From contig JAMLIS010000001.1 in the NCBI GenBank assembly GCA_023954015.1, forward strand, positions 1-64,000: a DNA stretch of 64,000 nt, written 5' to 3'. The stretch is from Burkholderiaceae bacterium (GTDB lineage: Bacteria; Pseudomonadota; Gammaproteobacteria; Burkholderiales; Burkholderiaceae_E). The position numbers were made by a program, and so were the translations under genes. Under the pieces are notes generated by a model that searched no databases, was not told the DNA's origin, and worked only from the letters and a program-made list of their open reading frames with translations. This document shows, piece after piece, positions 1 through 9,044 of the stretch (positions within the stretch are counted from its first letter, which is position 1; each line of letters begins with the position of its first letter).

Positions 1-543
1 GGCGACGACCAGGTTCTGCACGGTTCGCGCGACGGCACCCATGTGCCCCGACATCCGCTTGCCCGGGAAGACCCGGCCGGGATCCTGGGCCATGCCGATC
101 GAACCCGGCACGTTGTGCGAACGTGAGTTGCCGTGGCTGGCGCGGCCGGAACCGAAGTTGTGGCGCTTGATGGTGCCGGCGAAGCCCTTGCCGTGGGAGG
201 TGCCCGAGACGTCGACCTTCTGGCCTTCGGCGAACATCTCGACCTTGAGCGTGGCGCCCGGGGCGAGCTCGCCGACATCGGAGGGATCGACGCGAAACTC
301 GCGCACGATGCTGCCGGCTTCCACGCCCGCCTTGGCGAAATGGCCCGCCTGCGGCTTCGTCACGCGGTTGGCACGGCGAACACCGTAGGCCACCTGCACC
401 GATACATAGCCGTCGGTCTCGACGGTCTTGATCTGGGTGACGCGGTTGTTCGACACATCGAGCACCGTCACGGGAATCGACTCGCCGTCGTCCGTGAAGA
501 TGCGCATCATGCCGACCTTGCGTCCCACAAGGCCAAGGCTCAT
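1..543 (-). CDS. rplC: 50S ribosomal protein L3 (partial, C-terminus beyond window)
   Basis: Reading the minus strand from the ATG at 543 gives 181 codons of ribosomal protein L3, opening [16 protein letters not shown] and containing the family signature around [19 protein letters not shown]3 is an early assembly protein of the large subunit and binds 23S rRNA near the peptidyl-transferase centre. A GGAG Shine-Dalgarno sequence lies about 7 nt before the ATG. The gene follows rpsJ, as in the S10 operon, but with a 191-nt spacer that holds a candidate promoter. The window edge cuts off the last part of the protein. Confidence 0.97.
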   Translation of the reverse strand, partial: MSLGLVGRKVGMMRIFTDDGESIPVTVLDVSNNRVTQIKTVETDGYVSVQVAYGVRRANRVTKPQAGHFAKAGVEAGSIVREFRVDPSDVGELAPGATLKVEMFAEGQKVDVSGTSHGKGFAGTIKRHNFGSGRASHGNSRSHNVPGSIGMAQDPGRVFPGKRMSGHMGAVARTVQNLVVA

Positions 544-689
544 TGCTTGCTCCAATACCGGCTGCGATTGGCCGGATGTGATGCGCGCACCGCGTGGCGA
601 CCGGAAACCCGTCCGCCGCGCGGGAATCTACGCGCGTCTGCCTGAACTGGACCGCCCCGACAACCCGGGCGACCCGAAAAAAGACGAAG

Positions 690-718
690 ATTATAGCTTG
701 CCCGAAAGAGCCGGGCAA
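690..718 (-). promoter_or_regulatory. Candidate promoter for rplC embedded in a hairpin
   Basis: On the minus strand a perfect TATAAT (690-695) is preceded by TTGCCC (713-718) at the ideal 17-nt spacing, in the rpsJ-rplC spacer. Both elements overlap a perfect 9-bp inverted repeat (712-720 with 696-704). Transcription from here would give rplC a leader of about 140 nt. This is pattern matching only. The hairpin could instead attenuate read-through from rpsJ. Confidence 0.5.
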
Positions 719-734
719 GCCGGATGCCGCTGTA

Positions 735-1061
735 TTACGCTCCCGCCGACTGCTGGACCGAGATCTTCACGTCGACGCCGGCCGGCAGGTCGAGCTTGGT
801 GAGCGCATCGATGGTCTTGTCGGTAGGGTCGACGATGTCCATCAGGCGCTGGTGGGTACGGATCTCGAACTGGTCGCGCGAGGTCTTGTTGACGTGCGGC
901 GAACGCAGCACGTCGAAGCGCTCCCGACGGGTCGGCAGGGGCACCGGCCCCCGGACCACCGCGCCGGTGCGCTTGGCGGTATCGACGATCTCGGCGGCCG
1001 ACTGGTCGATCAGCTTGTAGTCGAAGGCCTTGAGACGGATGCGGATCTTCTGGTTTGTCAT
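735..1061 (-). CDS. rpsJ: 30S ribosomal protein S10
   Basis: 108-residue S10, opening [19 protein letters not shown], with the conserved [12 protein letters not shown] loop and a TLP-like tail. S10 sits in the head of the small subunit and also works as NusE in transcription antitermination. The protein is a few residues longer than the E. coli form because of a SAGA tail. The start has GAGGAA upstream. It lies between tuf and rplC on the same strand, the usual order at the start of the S10 operon. Confidence 0.98.
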   Translation of the reverse strand: MTNQKIRIRLKAFDYKLIDQSAAEIVDTAKRTGAVVRGPVPLPTRRERFDVLRSPHVNKTSRDQFEIRTHQRLMDIVDPTDKTIDALTKLDLPAGVDVKISVQQSAGA

Positions 1062-1080
1062 TTCGGTTCCTCAAAGAACG

Positions 1081-1123
1081 ACGGGCTTCGCCCGTATGAG
1101 TTGCCGGCCCCGCGGGGCCGGCA
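1081..1123 (-). terminator. Two hairpins between tuf and rpsJ
   Basis: Directly after the tuf stop lies a perfect 22-nt palindrome (1102-1123, half-site TGCCGGCCCC plus GC centre). A second hairpin follows at 1081-1095 (ACGGGC, loop TTC, GCCCGT), with CGTTCTTT after it. These could partly terminate or process the tuf transcript before rpsJ. The T-run is weak, so full termination is not expected. Confidence 0.4.
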
Positions 1124-1129
1124 GGCGTA

Positions 1130-2318
<1,189 letters not shown>

Positions 2319-2445
2319 TATCGAAGACTCCTGCTTGCTGGATGCCTGTACGGTTTGTCGTTCGCGCCGCGGATCGATCGTTCCGTCGTTCGAATCGAGC
2401 CTTGCGCCGCATGGTGACCGGACTGCCGGCCGCCATGCGGATCCG

Positions 2446-2520
<75 letters not shown>

Positions 2521-2568
2521 GAAAAGCCAAAACACGCCACCCGGACGAGCCGTGCGGCCAATACTTCC

Positions 2569-2642
2569 TGGAGCGGGTGAAGGGAATCGAACCCTCGTCG
2601 TAAGCTTGGAAGGCTTCTGCTCTACCATTGAGCTACACCCGC
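2569..2642 (-). tRNA. tRNA-Gly (TCC)
   Basis: Minus-strand cloverleaf with acceptor stem GCGGGTG/CACCCGC, anticodon loop CTTCCAA (anticodon TCC, reading GGA and GGG), TTCGATT T-loop and an encoded CCA. It is the middle tRNA of the Tyr-Gly-Thr cluster, probably cotranscribed with its neighbours. Confidence 0.97.
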
Positions 2643-2765
2643 CCGCGCCAAACCCATGCGACCAGCCGCGGCGAAAGCGACCACGACTGCCTTCGTCGAC
2701 CACTGCGCAACACCAGCACCGCCAGGCGGGGCCGGCCCGATTCCAGTTACAAGCCTCAGGGTTCC

Positions 2766-2851
2766 TGGTGGAGGGGGTTGGATTCGAACCAACGTAGGCG
2801 TAAGCCAACAGATTTACAGTCTGCCCCCTTTAGCCACTCGGGCACCCCTCC
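2766..2851 (-). tRNA. tRNA-Tyr (GTA)
   Basis: Long-variable-arm tRNA of 86 nt on the minus strand. It has acceptor stem GGAGGGG/CCCCTCC, anticodon stem-loop ACTGTAAATCT with anticodon GTA, a type II variable arm, TTCGAAT T-loop and an encoded CCA. It is the first tRNA of the cluster and starts a few bases after a near-consensus promoter. Confidence 0.97.
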
Positions 2852-2863
2852 GGGGAACCGCGA

Positions 2864-2892
2864 ATTATGGCCCGCGAGAATTCCGATGTCAA
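2864..2892 (-). promoter_or_regulatory. Near-consensus sigma-70 promoter of the tRNA-tuf operon
   Basis: On the minus strand TTGACA (2887-2892), a 17-nt spacer and CATAAT (2864-2869) lie about 13 nt before the tRNA-Tyr 5' end. This is the best promoter match I see in the window and fits a strongly expressed stable-RNA operon. It overlaps an upstream in-frame ATG (2867) of the divergent phaM gene, which argues for the later phaM start. Confidence 0.8.
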
Positions 2893-2914
2893 TTTTGCCG
2901 ACCGGGAGACGCCG

Positions 2915-3751
2915 ATGGCGAAAGATCGCGAGAACGTGAAGGGACCGACCGGCCTGCAGGGGCTGGGAGTCGGTCCGCTGAACGTCGGCAACCTGCTCGA
3001 CACGATGGAGTTCGTGAAGAACGCCTGGTCGGCCTTCGGGGTGCCGTCCTCGCTCGCGCCCACCGCGGACGTCGAAGAACTCGACCGGCGGATCGCCGAT
3101 TTGAAGGCGGTCGAGCAGTGGCTGTCGATGAACCTGAACCTGCTGCGCGCGAGCGTGCAGGCGCTCGAGGTACAGCGCGGAACCATCGCGACGCTGAAGG
3201 CCTACGGCGCGATGCTCGGCTCGCCGGCGAGCCTGCCGGGCGCGGCGGCGCTTGCGCAGGCAATGGCCGGCGCCGTCGCCGGTGCGATGCCGTCGGCGGC
3301 CGTCACCTCGGGCACGGGTGTTTCGCCGGCCTCGACCGCCGTCTCGCCGCAGCCGCCCGTGCAGCAGCCCATGCAGCAGCCCATGCAGCCGCCCGCGCAG
3401 CCGCCCATACAGCAGCCCGTGCAGCCGCCCGCGCAGCTCCCGCGCACGCCCGTCGACGCGATGGCGGCGGCCGCCAGCGGCGAGCCTGCGGCACCGCCAC
3501 CGGCGGCGCTGCCCGGTCTCGACGCCGGCGCCTGGTGGAACCTGCTGCACCGCCAGTTCAACCAGATCGCCGCCGCCGCATTGAGCGCCGGAGCGGCACC
3601 CGCGGAGGAGCCGGCGCCGACCGGCGGCGCTCGCGCCGGGGGAGGCGCACCAGTTGCTCGCAGCAGGAAGAAGCGGCCCGGCTCGAAGACGAAGCAGTCG
3701 TCGACCGGGGGTCCCGAATCCGGCCCTGTTCGCCGAAAGCCCGCCCGGTGA
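2915..3751 (+). CDS. phaM: PhaM-family polyhydroxyalkanoate granule regulatory protein
   Basis: 278-residue protein from the ATG at 2915, which has GGGAGA 7 nt upstream. An in-frame ATG at 2867 lies inside the divergent tRNA promoter. The N-terminal third carries the PhaM signature: LDTMEFVKNAWSAFGVP, then LDRRIADLKAVEQWL and MNLNLLRASVQALEVQ, probably a helical coil. A Pro/Gln-rich repeat region follows (about 3355-3440), and the tail is rich in Lys/Arg/Ala/Pro (SRKKRPGSKTK). In Cupriavidus, PhaM activates PHA synthase and tethers granules to the nucleoid through its basic tail; the same role is inferred here. No PHA synthase gene lies in the window. Confidence 0.85.
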   Translation: MAKDRENVKGPTGLQGLGVGPLNVGNLLDTMEFVKNAWSAFGVPSSLAPTADVEELDRRIADLKAVEQWLSMNLNLLRASVQALEVQRGTIATLKAYGAMLGSPASLPGAAALAQAMAGAVAGAMPSAAVTSGTGVSPASTAVSPQPPVQQPMQQPMQPPAQPPIQQPVQPPAQLPRTPVDAMAAAASGEPAAPPPAALPGLDAGAWWNLLHRQFNQIAAAALSAGAAPAEEPAPTGGARAGGGAPVARSRKKRPGSKTKQSSTGGPESGPVRRKPAR

Positions 3752-3801
3752 GCGCCTGACGCCGAGGGCGGCTTCGGGAGGGTCTCGAAACCAGGATCGC
3801 C

Positions 3802-5025
3802 ATGACCCTCTCGACCCGAACCTTCCGACACGCTCACGCAGCGCACGCCGACTGGCAGGAGCTGACGCGGCGCGTGAGCGCCCAATTGGCGGCCCGGGAA
3901 CCGGCAGGCGACAGTACGCTCGTCGCCGGTCTCGGATTGCTCTACGTCACCGAAGACCTGTCCGATCGCCTGCAGGCGATCGCAGCGGAGCTCGGCCAGC
4001 GTTTTCCGGGCGTGCGCTGGGTCGGCGCCGCCGCGCACGGCGTATGCGCCGGCGGCGCCGAGTACGCCGGCGAGCCGGCGCTGGTCGCGATGATCTGCGA
4101 GCTTCCCGCCGACAGCTGGCGCGTGTTCTCGGCCACGCAGCGCCTGTCGGCGATCGACGACGCGCGCAGCGCAGCGCCGCGCGCGTCGAGCGCACTCGTG
4201 CATGCCGACTCGCGAGGCACGACGATCGGCGAGTCGATCGCCGGACTCGCGCGGCATCTGGGCACCGACTTCCTGTTCGGCGGGCTGGTCGGCGGCGCGC
4301 GTTCCCGCGGACCGCAGCTCGCCGGCAGCGTGGTGAACGGCGGGCTGTCCGGCGTCGCCTTCGGCGAGCAGGTGCGCCTGCTGTCCCGAATCACGCAGGG
4401 CTGCGCGGCGATCTCGCGCGAGCACGTCGTCTCTTCGTGCACCGCCCACTACATCGAAACGCTCGACGAACGGCCGGCGCTGGACGTGCTGCTCGACGAT
4501 CTCGACGTGCCGCGCCCGGCACGCGAGTCGCGCGACGGCGAGGAAATCCTGCGAGCGCTGCCGGCCGAGCGGCTGGCGCAGGGCCTGATGATCGGTTTCG
4601 CTCCGGCGGGGGCTGCGCGCAGCATCGGCCTGGGCGACTACGTCGTTCGCAACGTGCTCGGCATCGACCCGCAGAATCGCGTGCTCGCCGTGTCGACGAC
4701 TCCACGCGCAGGCGACCGCGCGATGTTCTGTACGCGCGACCAGCAGGCCGCCCGCGTCGACCTCGTGCGGATCTGCACCGAATTGCGCGAAGAGCTGGAA
4801 GCGGGCGCGCTGAACGTGCTCGGCGCCCACTACGTGTCGTGCGTGGCCCGCGGCGAGCAGTTGTTCGGCGCCGCCGGCGCCGAGCTGGAAATCGTGGCGC
4901 ACAACCTCGGCGCGGTCCCGCTGGTCGGATTCTTCGCCAACGGCGAGATCGCCGGCGATCGGATCTACGGCTACACGGGCGTGCTCACGCTGTTCGTCGA
5001 GGAGCGCTACGGAACGCGGCGTTGA
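3802..5025 (+). CDS. FIST domain sensor-type protein
   Basis: 407 residues with a FIST_N domain (about residues 40-235, including VRWVGAAAHGVCAGG and FLFGGLVGG) and a FIST_C domain (about 250-395, ending GFFANGEIAGDRIYGYTG). FIST proteins are proposed to bind small ligands and act upstream of signalling modules; their biochemistry is poorly known. There is no signal peptide or membrane segment, so it is probably cytoplasmic. No kinase or cyclase gene is adjacent. It lies 50 nt after phaM and 100 nt before rfaE2, and the ligand cannot be inferred. Confidence 0.85.
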   Translation: MTLSTRTFRHAHAAHADWQELTRRVSAQLAAREPAGDSTLVAGLGLLYVTEDLSDRLQAIAAELGQRFPGVRWVGAAAHGVCAGGAEYAGEPALVAMICELPADSWRVFSATQRLSAIDDARSAAPRASSALVHADSRGTTIGESIAGLARHLGTDFLFGGLVGGARSRGPQLAGSVVNGGLSGVAFGEQVRLLSRITQGCAAISREHVVSSCTAHYIETLDERPALDVLLDDLDVPRPARESRDGEEILRALPAERLAQGLMIGFAPAGAARSIGLGDYVVRNVLGIDPQNRVLAVSTTPRAGDRAMFCTRDQQAARVDLVRICTELREELEAGALNVLGAHYVSCVARGEQLFGAAGAELEIVAHNLGAVPLVGFFANGEIAGDRIYGYTGVLTLFVEERYGTRR

Positions 5026-5125
5026 ACGCGCGCGCCGGCGAGCAGCCGACGAACGGCGTGCCGCCGGCCGCGGACCGGACGCGCGACCGGTTGCTAGAAT
5101 CGCTCGCAGCCCGCGGAACGAAGAC

Positions 5126-5629
5126 GTGAGCAACGCACTGGTCGGCTTCGAGCACAAGATCTGCGATCCGGCGCACGCCGCACGCGATGCGGCGAACCTG
5201 CCGCGACCGGTCGTGTTCACCAATGGCGTGTTCGACCTGCTCCACCGCGGACACGTCACCTGCCTCGCCGAGGCGCGCGCGCTCGGCGCATCGCTCGTCG
5301 TGGCGCTGAACAGCGACGGCTCGGTGAAGCGCCTGGGCAAGGGAAGCGACCGGCCGATCAATCCGCTCGCCGACCGGCTGGCCGTGGTCGCGGCGCTCGA
5401 ATCGGCGACGCTCGTCACCTGGTTCGAAGCCGATACGCCGCTCGAGCTGATCGTCGCGATCCGCCCGGACGTGCTCGTCAAGGGCGGCGACTGGAACACC
5501 GACGAAATCGTCGGCGCCGCCGAAGTGCGCGCATGGGGCGGTTCGGTGCATTCGATCCCGTTCCGCTTCCCGCGCTCGACCAGCGCGCTGCTCGAGCGCA
5601 TCCGGCAAAGCGACCCGCAACCCGGCTGA
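5126..5629 (+). CDS. rfaE2: D-glycero-beta-D-manno-heptose 1-phosphate adenylyltransferase
   Basis: 167-residue nucleotidyltransferase, the stand-alone second half of HldE. It has the FTNGVFDLLHRGHV motif with the HxGH catalytic pair at residues 40-43, and VKGGDW near the C-terminus. It transfers AMP to heptose 1-phosphate to make ADP-heptose for the lipopolysaccharide inner core. The start is a GTG at 5126, and a TAGAAT box lies about 30 nt upstream. In Burkholderiales it commonly neighbours birA and a SPOR-like gene, as here, although those two are on the opposite strand. The kinase half (rfaE1) is not in the window. Confidence 0.92.
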   Translation: MSNALVGFEHKICDPAHAARDAANLPRPVVFTNGVFDLLHRGHVTCLAEARALGASLVVALNSDGSVKRLGKGSDRPINPLADRLAVVAALESATLVTWFEADTPLELIVAIRPDVLVKGGDWNTDEIVGAAEVRAWGGSVHSIPFRFPRSTSALLERIRQSDPQPG

Positions 5630-5655
5630 GAAGGTGTGAACGGGCGGCCGGGCTT

Positions 5656-6624
5656 TCAGTCGCAGCCGCGGGCGGGCGCATCGAACTGCGCGCCCAGCAT
5701 CGTCGCGATCGCGACGCTTTCGGCCTGCGGCCAGCGCGCCTGCAATGCGATCCGCACCTGGATCGGCGGTCGCGGCGCGACCACGGCCCGCGTCTCGCCG
5801 GCGCGAGCGAGTTGCTCGACCATCGACCGCGCGGCCCCTTCGAAGCGGAACAACGCAAGCGAGATCGCCCCGCGCAGCGGACCGTCCTGGATGACGAAGG
5901 CGTCGTCGCGGCCGATGCGTCGCAACTCGACGAGCCGCTGCTGCGTCTCCGCGGCACTCGATGCGGGCGGCAGGTAGACCAGGTAGCTCGCGCCCTGCTC
6001 GATGCGGCGCGCATCGACGAGCGCCCCCGATTCCTCGAGCGCGCTGCGCAGCGCTGCCGCCCGCTCCTCGTCGATTGGCGGGAAGGCACGGCACACGACC
6101 GGCGTCGCACTCGTCGTCCGCGCGCTGTCACCGGCCGGCGCACCGGGCGACGCAGGCAAGGAGGGCGGTGCACCGGGCGATGCGGGTCCGGAGGGCGACG
6201 CACCCGGCGACGCGGGTGCGGAGAGCGATGCGGCGGGCGACGCAGGTGCGGAGGGCGACGCACCCGGCGACGCGGGTCCGGAAGGCGGCGCGGGCGGCAG
6301 CATCGGCGCAACGGGCGGCGGCGATGCGGGCGGCGGCGATGCGGGCGGCGGTGATGCGGGCGGCGGCGATGCGGGCGGCGGTGATGCGGGCGGCGGTTCA
6401 ACCGTCGCCGGAGCGCGAACGGCCGATGCCGCGGGCGAGGTCGACAGCTTCGCTTTCGCCGGTGCTTCCTTCGCAGGCACCTCCAGGCGGGACAACGGTA
6501 CGGGGCGCAGCCGCTCGACGTGCTCCTGGCGGGCAGAAGGATCTCCGGCGGGCTCGAACCAGCCCCGAATCCACGCGAACGACAGAAGGTTCGCCAGCAC
6601 GAGAACCAGCAAGAGCCGCTTCAT
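5656..6624 (-). CDS. SPOR-like cell-envelope protein with Pro/Ala repeat stalk
   Basis: 322 residues. It has an N-terminal hydrophobic anchor (MKRLLLVLVLANLLSFAW) and a long Pro/Ala/Ser stalk built from tandem repeats (about residues 75-165). The C-terminal domain (about 170-320) contains LVYLPPASSAAETQQRLVELR, resembling SPOR-type modules of Burkholderiales birA-linked proteins. It is probably anchored in the inner membrane with the stalk in the periplasm. The start codon overlaps the birA stop by 4 nt. The stalk repeats are unusually regular (see the repeat entries). The SPOR assignment rests on overall pattern and synteny. Confidence 0.72.
   Translation of the reverse strand: MKRLLLVLVLANLLSFAWIRGWFEPAGDPSARQEHVERLRPVPLSRLEVPAKEAPAKAKLSTSPAASAVRAPATVEPPPASPPPASPPPASPPPASPPPASPPPVAPMLPPAPPSGPASPGASPSAPASPAASLSAPASPGASPSGPASPGAPPSLPASPGAPAGDSARTTSATPVVCRAFPPIDEERAAALRSALEESGALVDARRIEQGASYLVYLPPASSAAETQQRLVELRRIGRDDAFVIQDGPLRGAISLALFRFEGAARSMVEQLARAGETRAVVAPRPPIQVRIALQARWPQAESVAIATMLGAQFDAPARGCD
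6140..6289. repeat. Five 30-bp tandem repeats in the SPOR-like gene
   Basis: Five imperfect 30-bp units begin at 6140, 6170, 6200, 6230 and 6260, each of the form GCACCGGGCGACGCAGGC plus 12 more bases. Each encodes ten residues of the type ASPGAPSGP on the minus strand. The unit length keeps the frame, so the array can change length without inactivating the gene. Confidence 0.9.
6316..6390. repeat. Five 15-bp tandem repeats in the SPOR-like gene
   Basis: Five near-identical 15-bp units (CGGCGGCGATGCGGG, with C/T variation at one site) run without spacers. On the minus strand each encodes PASPP-type pentapeptides of the periplasmic stalk. The near identity suggests recent slippage. Confidence 0.93.
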
Positions 6625-7523
6625 CGGCGCCCGGTTTCCGAACGTCCGGTCGCAGAATCCCCGGTTTCCCGATGCCCGGATTCAGGACCCGCGGGGGCGA
6701 GAGCCGCGGACTCGGGCCCGCGCCGCAGCGTCACCTCGCCGTGACGCAGGATTCGCACTCCGTGTTCGCCGAGCAGGCGCAGGCCGCCTAGCGGGTCGAT
6801 GCCGAGCGCGCGACCCGAAGCGACGACGCGGTCGCCTTCGAGGACGAGCACCGGCTCGCCGTCCAGCGCGTCGAAGCGCTGCCACGCGGCGACCGCCTCC
6901 CGGGGTCCCTCGCCGAGGAAGCGCTCGACCGCACGCACGACTTCGCCGGCCACGCAGCCGATCACCGACTCGGGATCGTCGCGCGTCGGCGAATCGTCGA
7001 ACAGGCCGCACGCCGGTTGCGCGATGCGTGCGTCGCGGGGCGCCAGCAGGTTCAGGCCGATGCCGACGACGATCCGCTCGATCGAGCATGTCGCCGAACC
7101 CGCGGACGGGAGCGGCAGGCCGCGCCGCGTTTCGACGAGGATGCCGCCGAGCTTGCGTCCTGCGCGTTGCAGGTCGTTCGGCCACTTGACGCGCACGTCG
7201 GGCGCCCACGGCACGAGCGCACGCGCGGCACCGACGCCGACCGCGATCGACAGCGCGGTCGGCGGCGCTTCGGCGGCGACGAGACGCTCGAAGGCGATCG
7301 AGAGCGCGAGCGCGCGACCGGCCTCGCAGATCCAGACGCGGCCGCGCCGTCCGCGGCCGGCCGTCTGGTGCAACGTGGCCACGAGCGCGGGCGGCGCAGG
7401 AGACTGCCCGAACGGACGCTGCATCAGCGCCTCGTTCGTCGAGGCGATTTCGTCGACGCTGCGCACCTGAAGCGCGTCGCAACCGGCAGCCGCGTGGATC
7501 CGTTCGGCATCGAGCGCATTCAT
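6621..7523 (-). CDS. birA: Biotin--[acetyl-CoA-carboxylase] ligase
   Basis: 300-residue biotin protein ligase. It has the biotinyl-AMP motif GRGRRG at residues 56-61, KWPND at 113-117, and a C-terminal SH3-like part (GRALGIDPLGGLRLLGEHG). It activates biotin and attaches it to the biotin carboxyl carrier protein. No N-terminal winged helix is present, so it cannot act as the biotin repressor as E. coli BirA does. The last 30 residues are a low-complexity extension. The pantothenate kinase gene coaX, which usually follows birA in related genomes, is absent; the SPOR-like gene overlaps the stop directly. Confidence 0.93.
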   Translation of the reverse strand: MNALDAERIHAAAGCDALQVRSVDEIASTNEALMQRPFGQSPAPPALVATLHQTAGRGRRGRVWICEAGRALALSIAFERLVAAEAPPTALSIAVGVGAARALVPWAPDVRVKWPNDLQRAGRKLGGILVETRRGLPLPSAGSATCSIERIVVGIGLNLLAPRDARIAQPACGLFDDSPTRDDPESVIGCVAGEVVRAVERFLGEGPREAVAAWQRFDALDGEPVLVLEGDRVVASGRALGIDPLGGLRLLGEHGVRILRHGEVTLRRGPESAALAPAGPESGHRETGDSATGRSETGRR

Positions 7524-7588
7524 CGGGGGCGATCATAGCGGAGCGTCGGGGTAAGCTAGTACACCCGTCGATCCGCAACTCCTGCAGC

Positions 7589-8719
7589 GTGCACAGCCCG
7601 TCGATCCACCTGCCGATCGAGCCGTCGCGGCGACGCGCGCGCCCGAGCGCCGGTTGGCTCGCGGCATACACGGCAGCGCTCGTCTACGCGAGCCTGCATC
7701 CGTGGTCCGGGTGGCAGGCGCCGAGCGCAGCGATGTTCGCGTTCGTCACGGCGCCCTGGCCGCGCTGGTGGACGGCGTTCGACGTAGCAACGAACGTGCT
7801 CGCCTACCTGCCCTTCGGACTGCTCGCCTGCGTGACGATCGCCCGAGGCGCGCGGACACGGATACCGCGTGCCGCACCCGCGGCACTGGCCGTCGCTGCG
7901 CTGCTGTCGTTTTCGCTCGAGTCGGTGCAGAGCCTGCTGCCGTCGCGCGTCGCGTCGCGCCTGGACCTGGCGACCAACGTCGCCGGCGCCGCGCTCGGCA
8001 TCCTGATCGCCGCCTGGCTCGGACGCAGGCGAATCGAAAGCCTGCCGCGCGTGCTGCGCGGCACTTTCACCGTCGCCCCGGGCGCGACCACCGGCGCCGT
8101 CCTGCTGGTCGCGTGGACGCTCGCGCAGTGGTATCCGCAATCGCTCGTTTTCGCCACCGGCGACCTGCTGTTCGCCTGGCCGTCGCCGGCGGCTGCGACA
8201 ACGCCGGGCTGGCGGGCTGCGCTGATCCTGCCCGTGCGCTACGAGGCCTTCGTCGAAGCCGCAGCGGTAGCGCTGGCTGTCGTGGCGATCGGCGCCTTCG
8301 TGCGCGAAGTCTTCGTCTCGCCGGCGATTCCCGGCACCCGTGCGCCGGCATGGCCGATCGCGCTGCCGATCATCGTCGCGTGCATGCTGAAGTCGATCGC
8401 CGGTGCCGTCGTTCTCGGGCCCGCGCATGCATTCGGCTGGCTGAGCGCGGCCGCGCAGGGCGGCCTCGTCGCCGGCGCGATCGCGTCGATCGCGCTCGTT
8501 CCCGCAACGCCGGGCGTGCGCGCCGCGAGCGCCTTCGCAGCGATCCTGCTGGGCACCGTGCTCGTCAACCTCGCGCCGCCGAACGAGTACTACCTGTCGA
8601 TGCTCGCGCACTGGGAAGGCGAATGGACGAACTTCCATGGCCTGCTGCGCGCGCTCGCCACGCTGTGGCCGTTCGCAGCGCTCGCGTGGTGGGCGCGGCG
8701 CGTGCATGCCCGCCTATAA
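7589..8719 (+). CDS. VanZ-like membrane protein
   Basis: 376 residues with about ten hydrophobic segments. The N-terminal half matches the VanZ-like fold: YASLHPWSGWQ, DVATNVLAYLPFG, then SLESVQSLLPSRVASRLDLATN, the pattern typical of this family. VanZ itself confers low-level teicoplanin resistance, but most homologues have no known role. This one is about twice the usual single-domain length, with a second membrane half. It is divergent from birA (65 nt apart) and its end overlaps the -10 box of the following gene. Confidence 0.8.
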   Translation: MHSPSIHLPIEPSRRRARPSAGWLAAYTAALVYASLHPWSGWQAPSAAMFAFVTAPWPRWWTAFDVATNVLAYLPFGLLACVTIARGARTRIPRAAPAALAVAALLSFSLESVQSLLPSRVASRLDLATNVAGAALGILIAAWLGRRRIESLPRVLRGTFTVAPGATTGAVLLVAWTLAQWYPQSLVFATGDLLFAWPSPAAATTPGWRAALILPVRYEAFVEAAAVALAVVAIGAFVREVFVSPAIPGTRAPAWPIALPIIVACMLKSIAGAVVLGPAHAFGWLSAAAQGGLVAGAIASIALVPATPGVRAASAFAAILLGTVLVNLAPPNEYYLSMLAHWEGEWTNFHGLLRALATLWPFAALAWWARRVHARL

Positions 8720-8720
8720 T
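8715..8720 (+). promoter_or_regulatory. Candidate -10 box for a leaderless transcript
   Basis: A perfect TATAAT ends 6 nt before the ATG at 8727, so transcription would start at or next to the start codon. I see no Shine-Dalgarno sequence there, which fits a leaderless message. No convincing -35 element is visible. Confidence 0.45.
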
Positions 8721-8726
8721 CGAGCG

Positions 8727-9044
8727 ATGCCGTCCTACTACGAACGCCATATCTTCTTCTGCGTGAATCGACGCGACGACCCGAACCGCGACTGCTGCGC
8801 GCGCCACGGCGCCGAGGCGCTGCAAGCCTATGCGAAGGAGCGCGTCAAGGCGCTCGGCCTCTCTGGCGCGGGCAAGGTCCGCGTGAACAAGGCCGGCTGC
8901 CTCGATCGCTGCGAGCTGGGGCCCGTAGCCGTCGTATATCCCGACGGCGTCTGGTACAGCTACGTCGATCGGGAGGACATCGACGAGATCGTCGAATCGC
9001 ATCTGCGCGACGGGAAACCGGTCGAGCGGCTGCGGCTCGAATGA
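8727..9044 (+). CDS. (2Fe-2S) ferredoxin domain protein, thioredoxin-like
   Basis: 105 residues resembling the thioredoxin-fold 2Fe-2S ferredoxins. Candidate cluster ligands are the cysteines in HIFFCVNRR, CCARHGAEAL and NKAGCLDRCELGPVAVVYP. Such proteins carry electrons or help in Fe-S or cobalt-chelatase-like reactions; the partner is unknown. The ATG at 8727 is chosen because it matches the family start and sits just after a TATAAT. The stop overlaps the next start as ATGA, so the two are probably translationally coupled. Confidence 0.85.
   Translation: MPSYYERHIFFCVNRRDDPNRDCCARHGAEALQAYAKERVKALGLSGAGKVRVNKAGCLDRCELGPVAVVYPDGVWYSYVDREDIDEIVESHLRDGKPVERLRLE

Noticed and set aside
2867..2914. 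Earlier phaM start at 2867
   Set aside because: That ATG falls within the -10 element of the strong divergent tRNA promoter and has no ribosome-binding site; the ATG at 2915 has GGGAGA upstream.
6316..6390. Repeat array resembling CRISPR
   Set aside because: Units are 15 bp, contiguous, without spacers, inside a coding frame.
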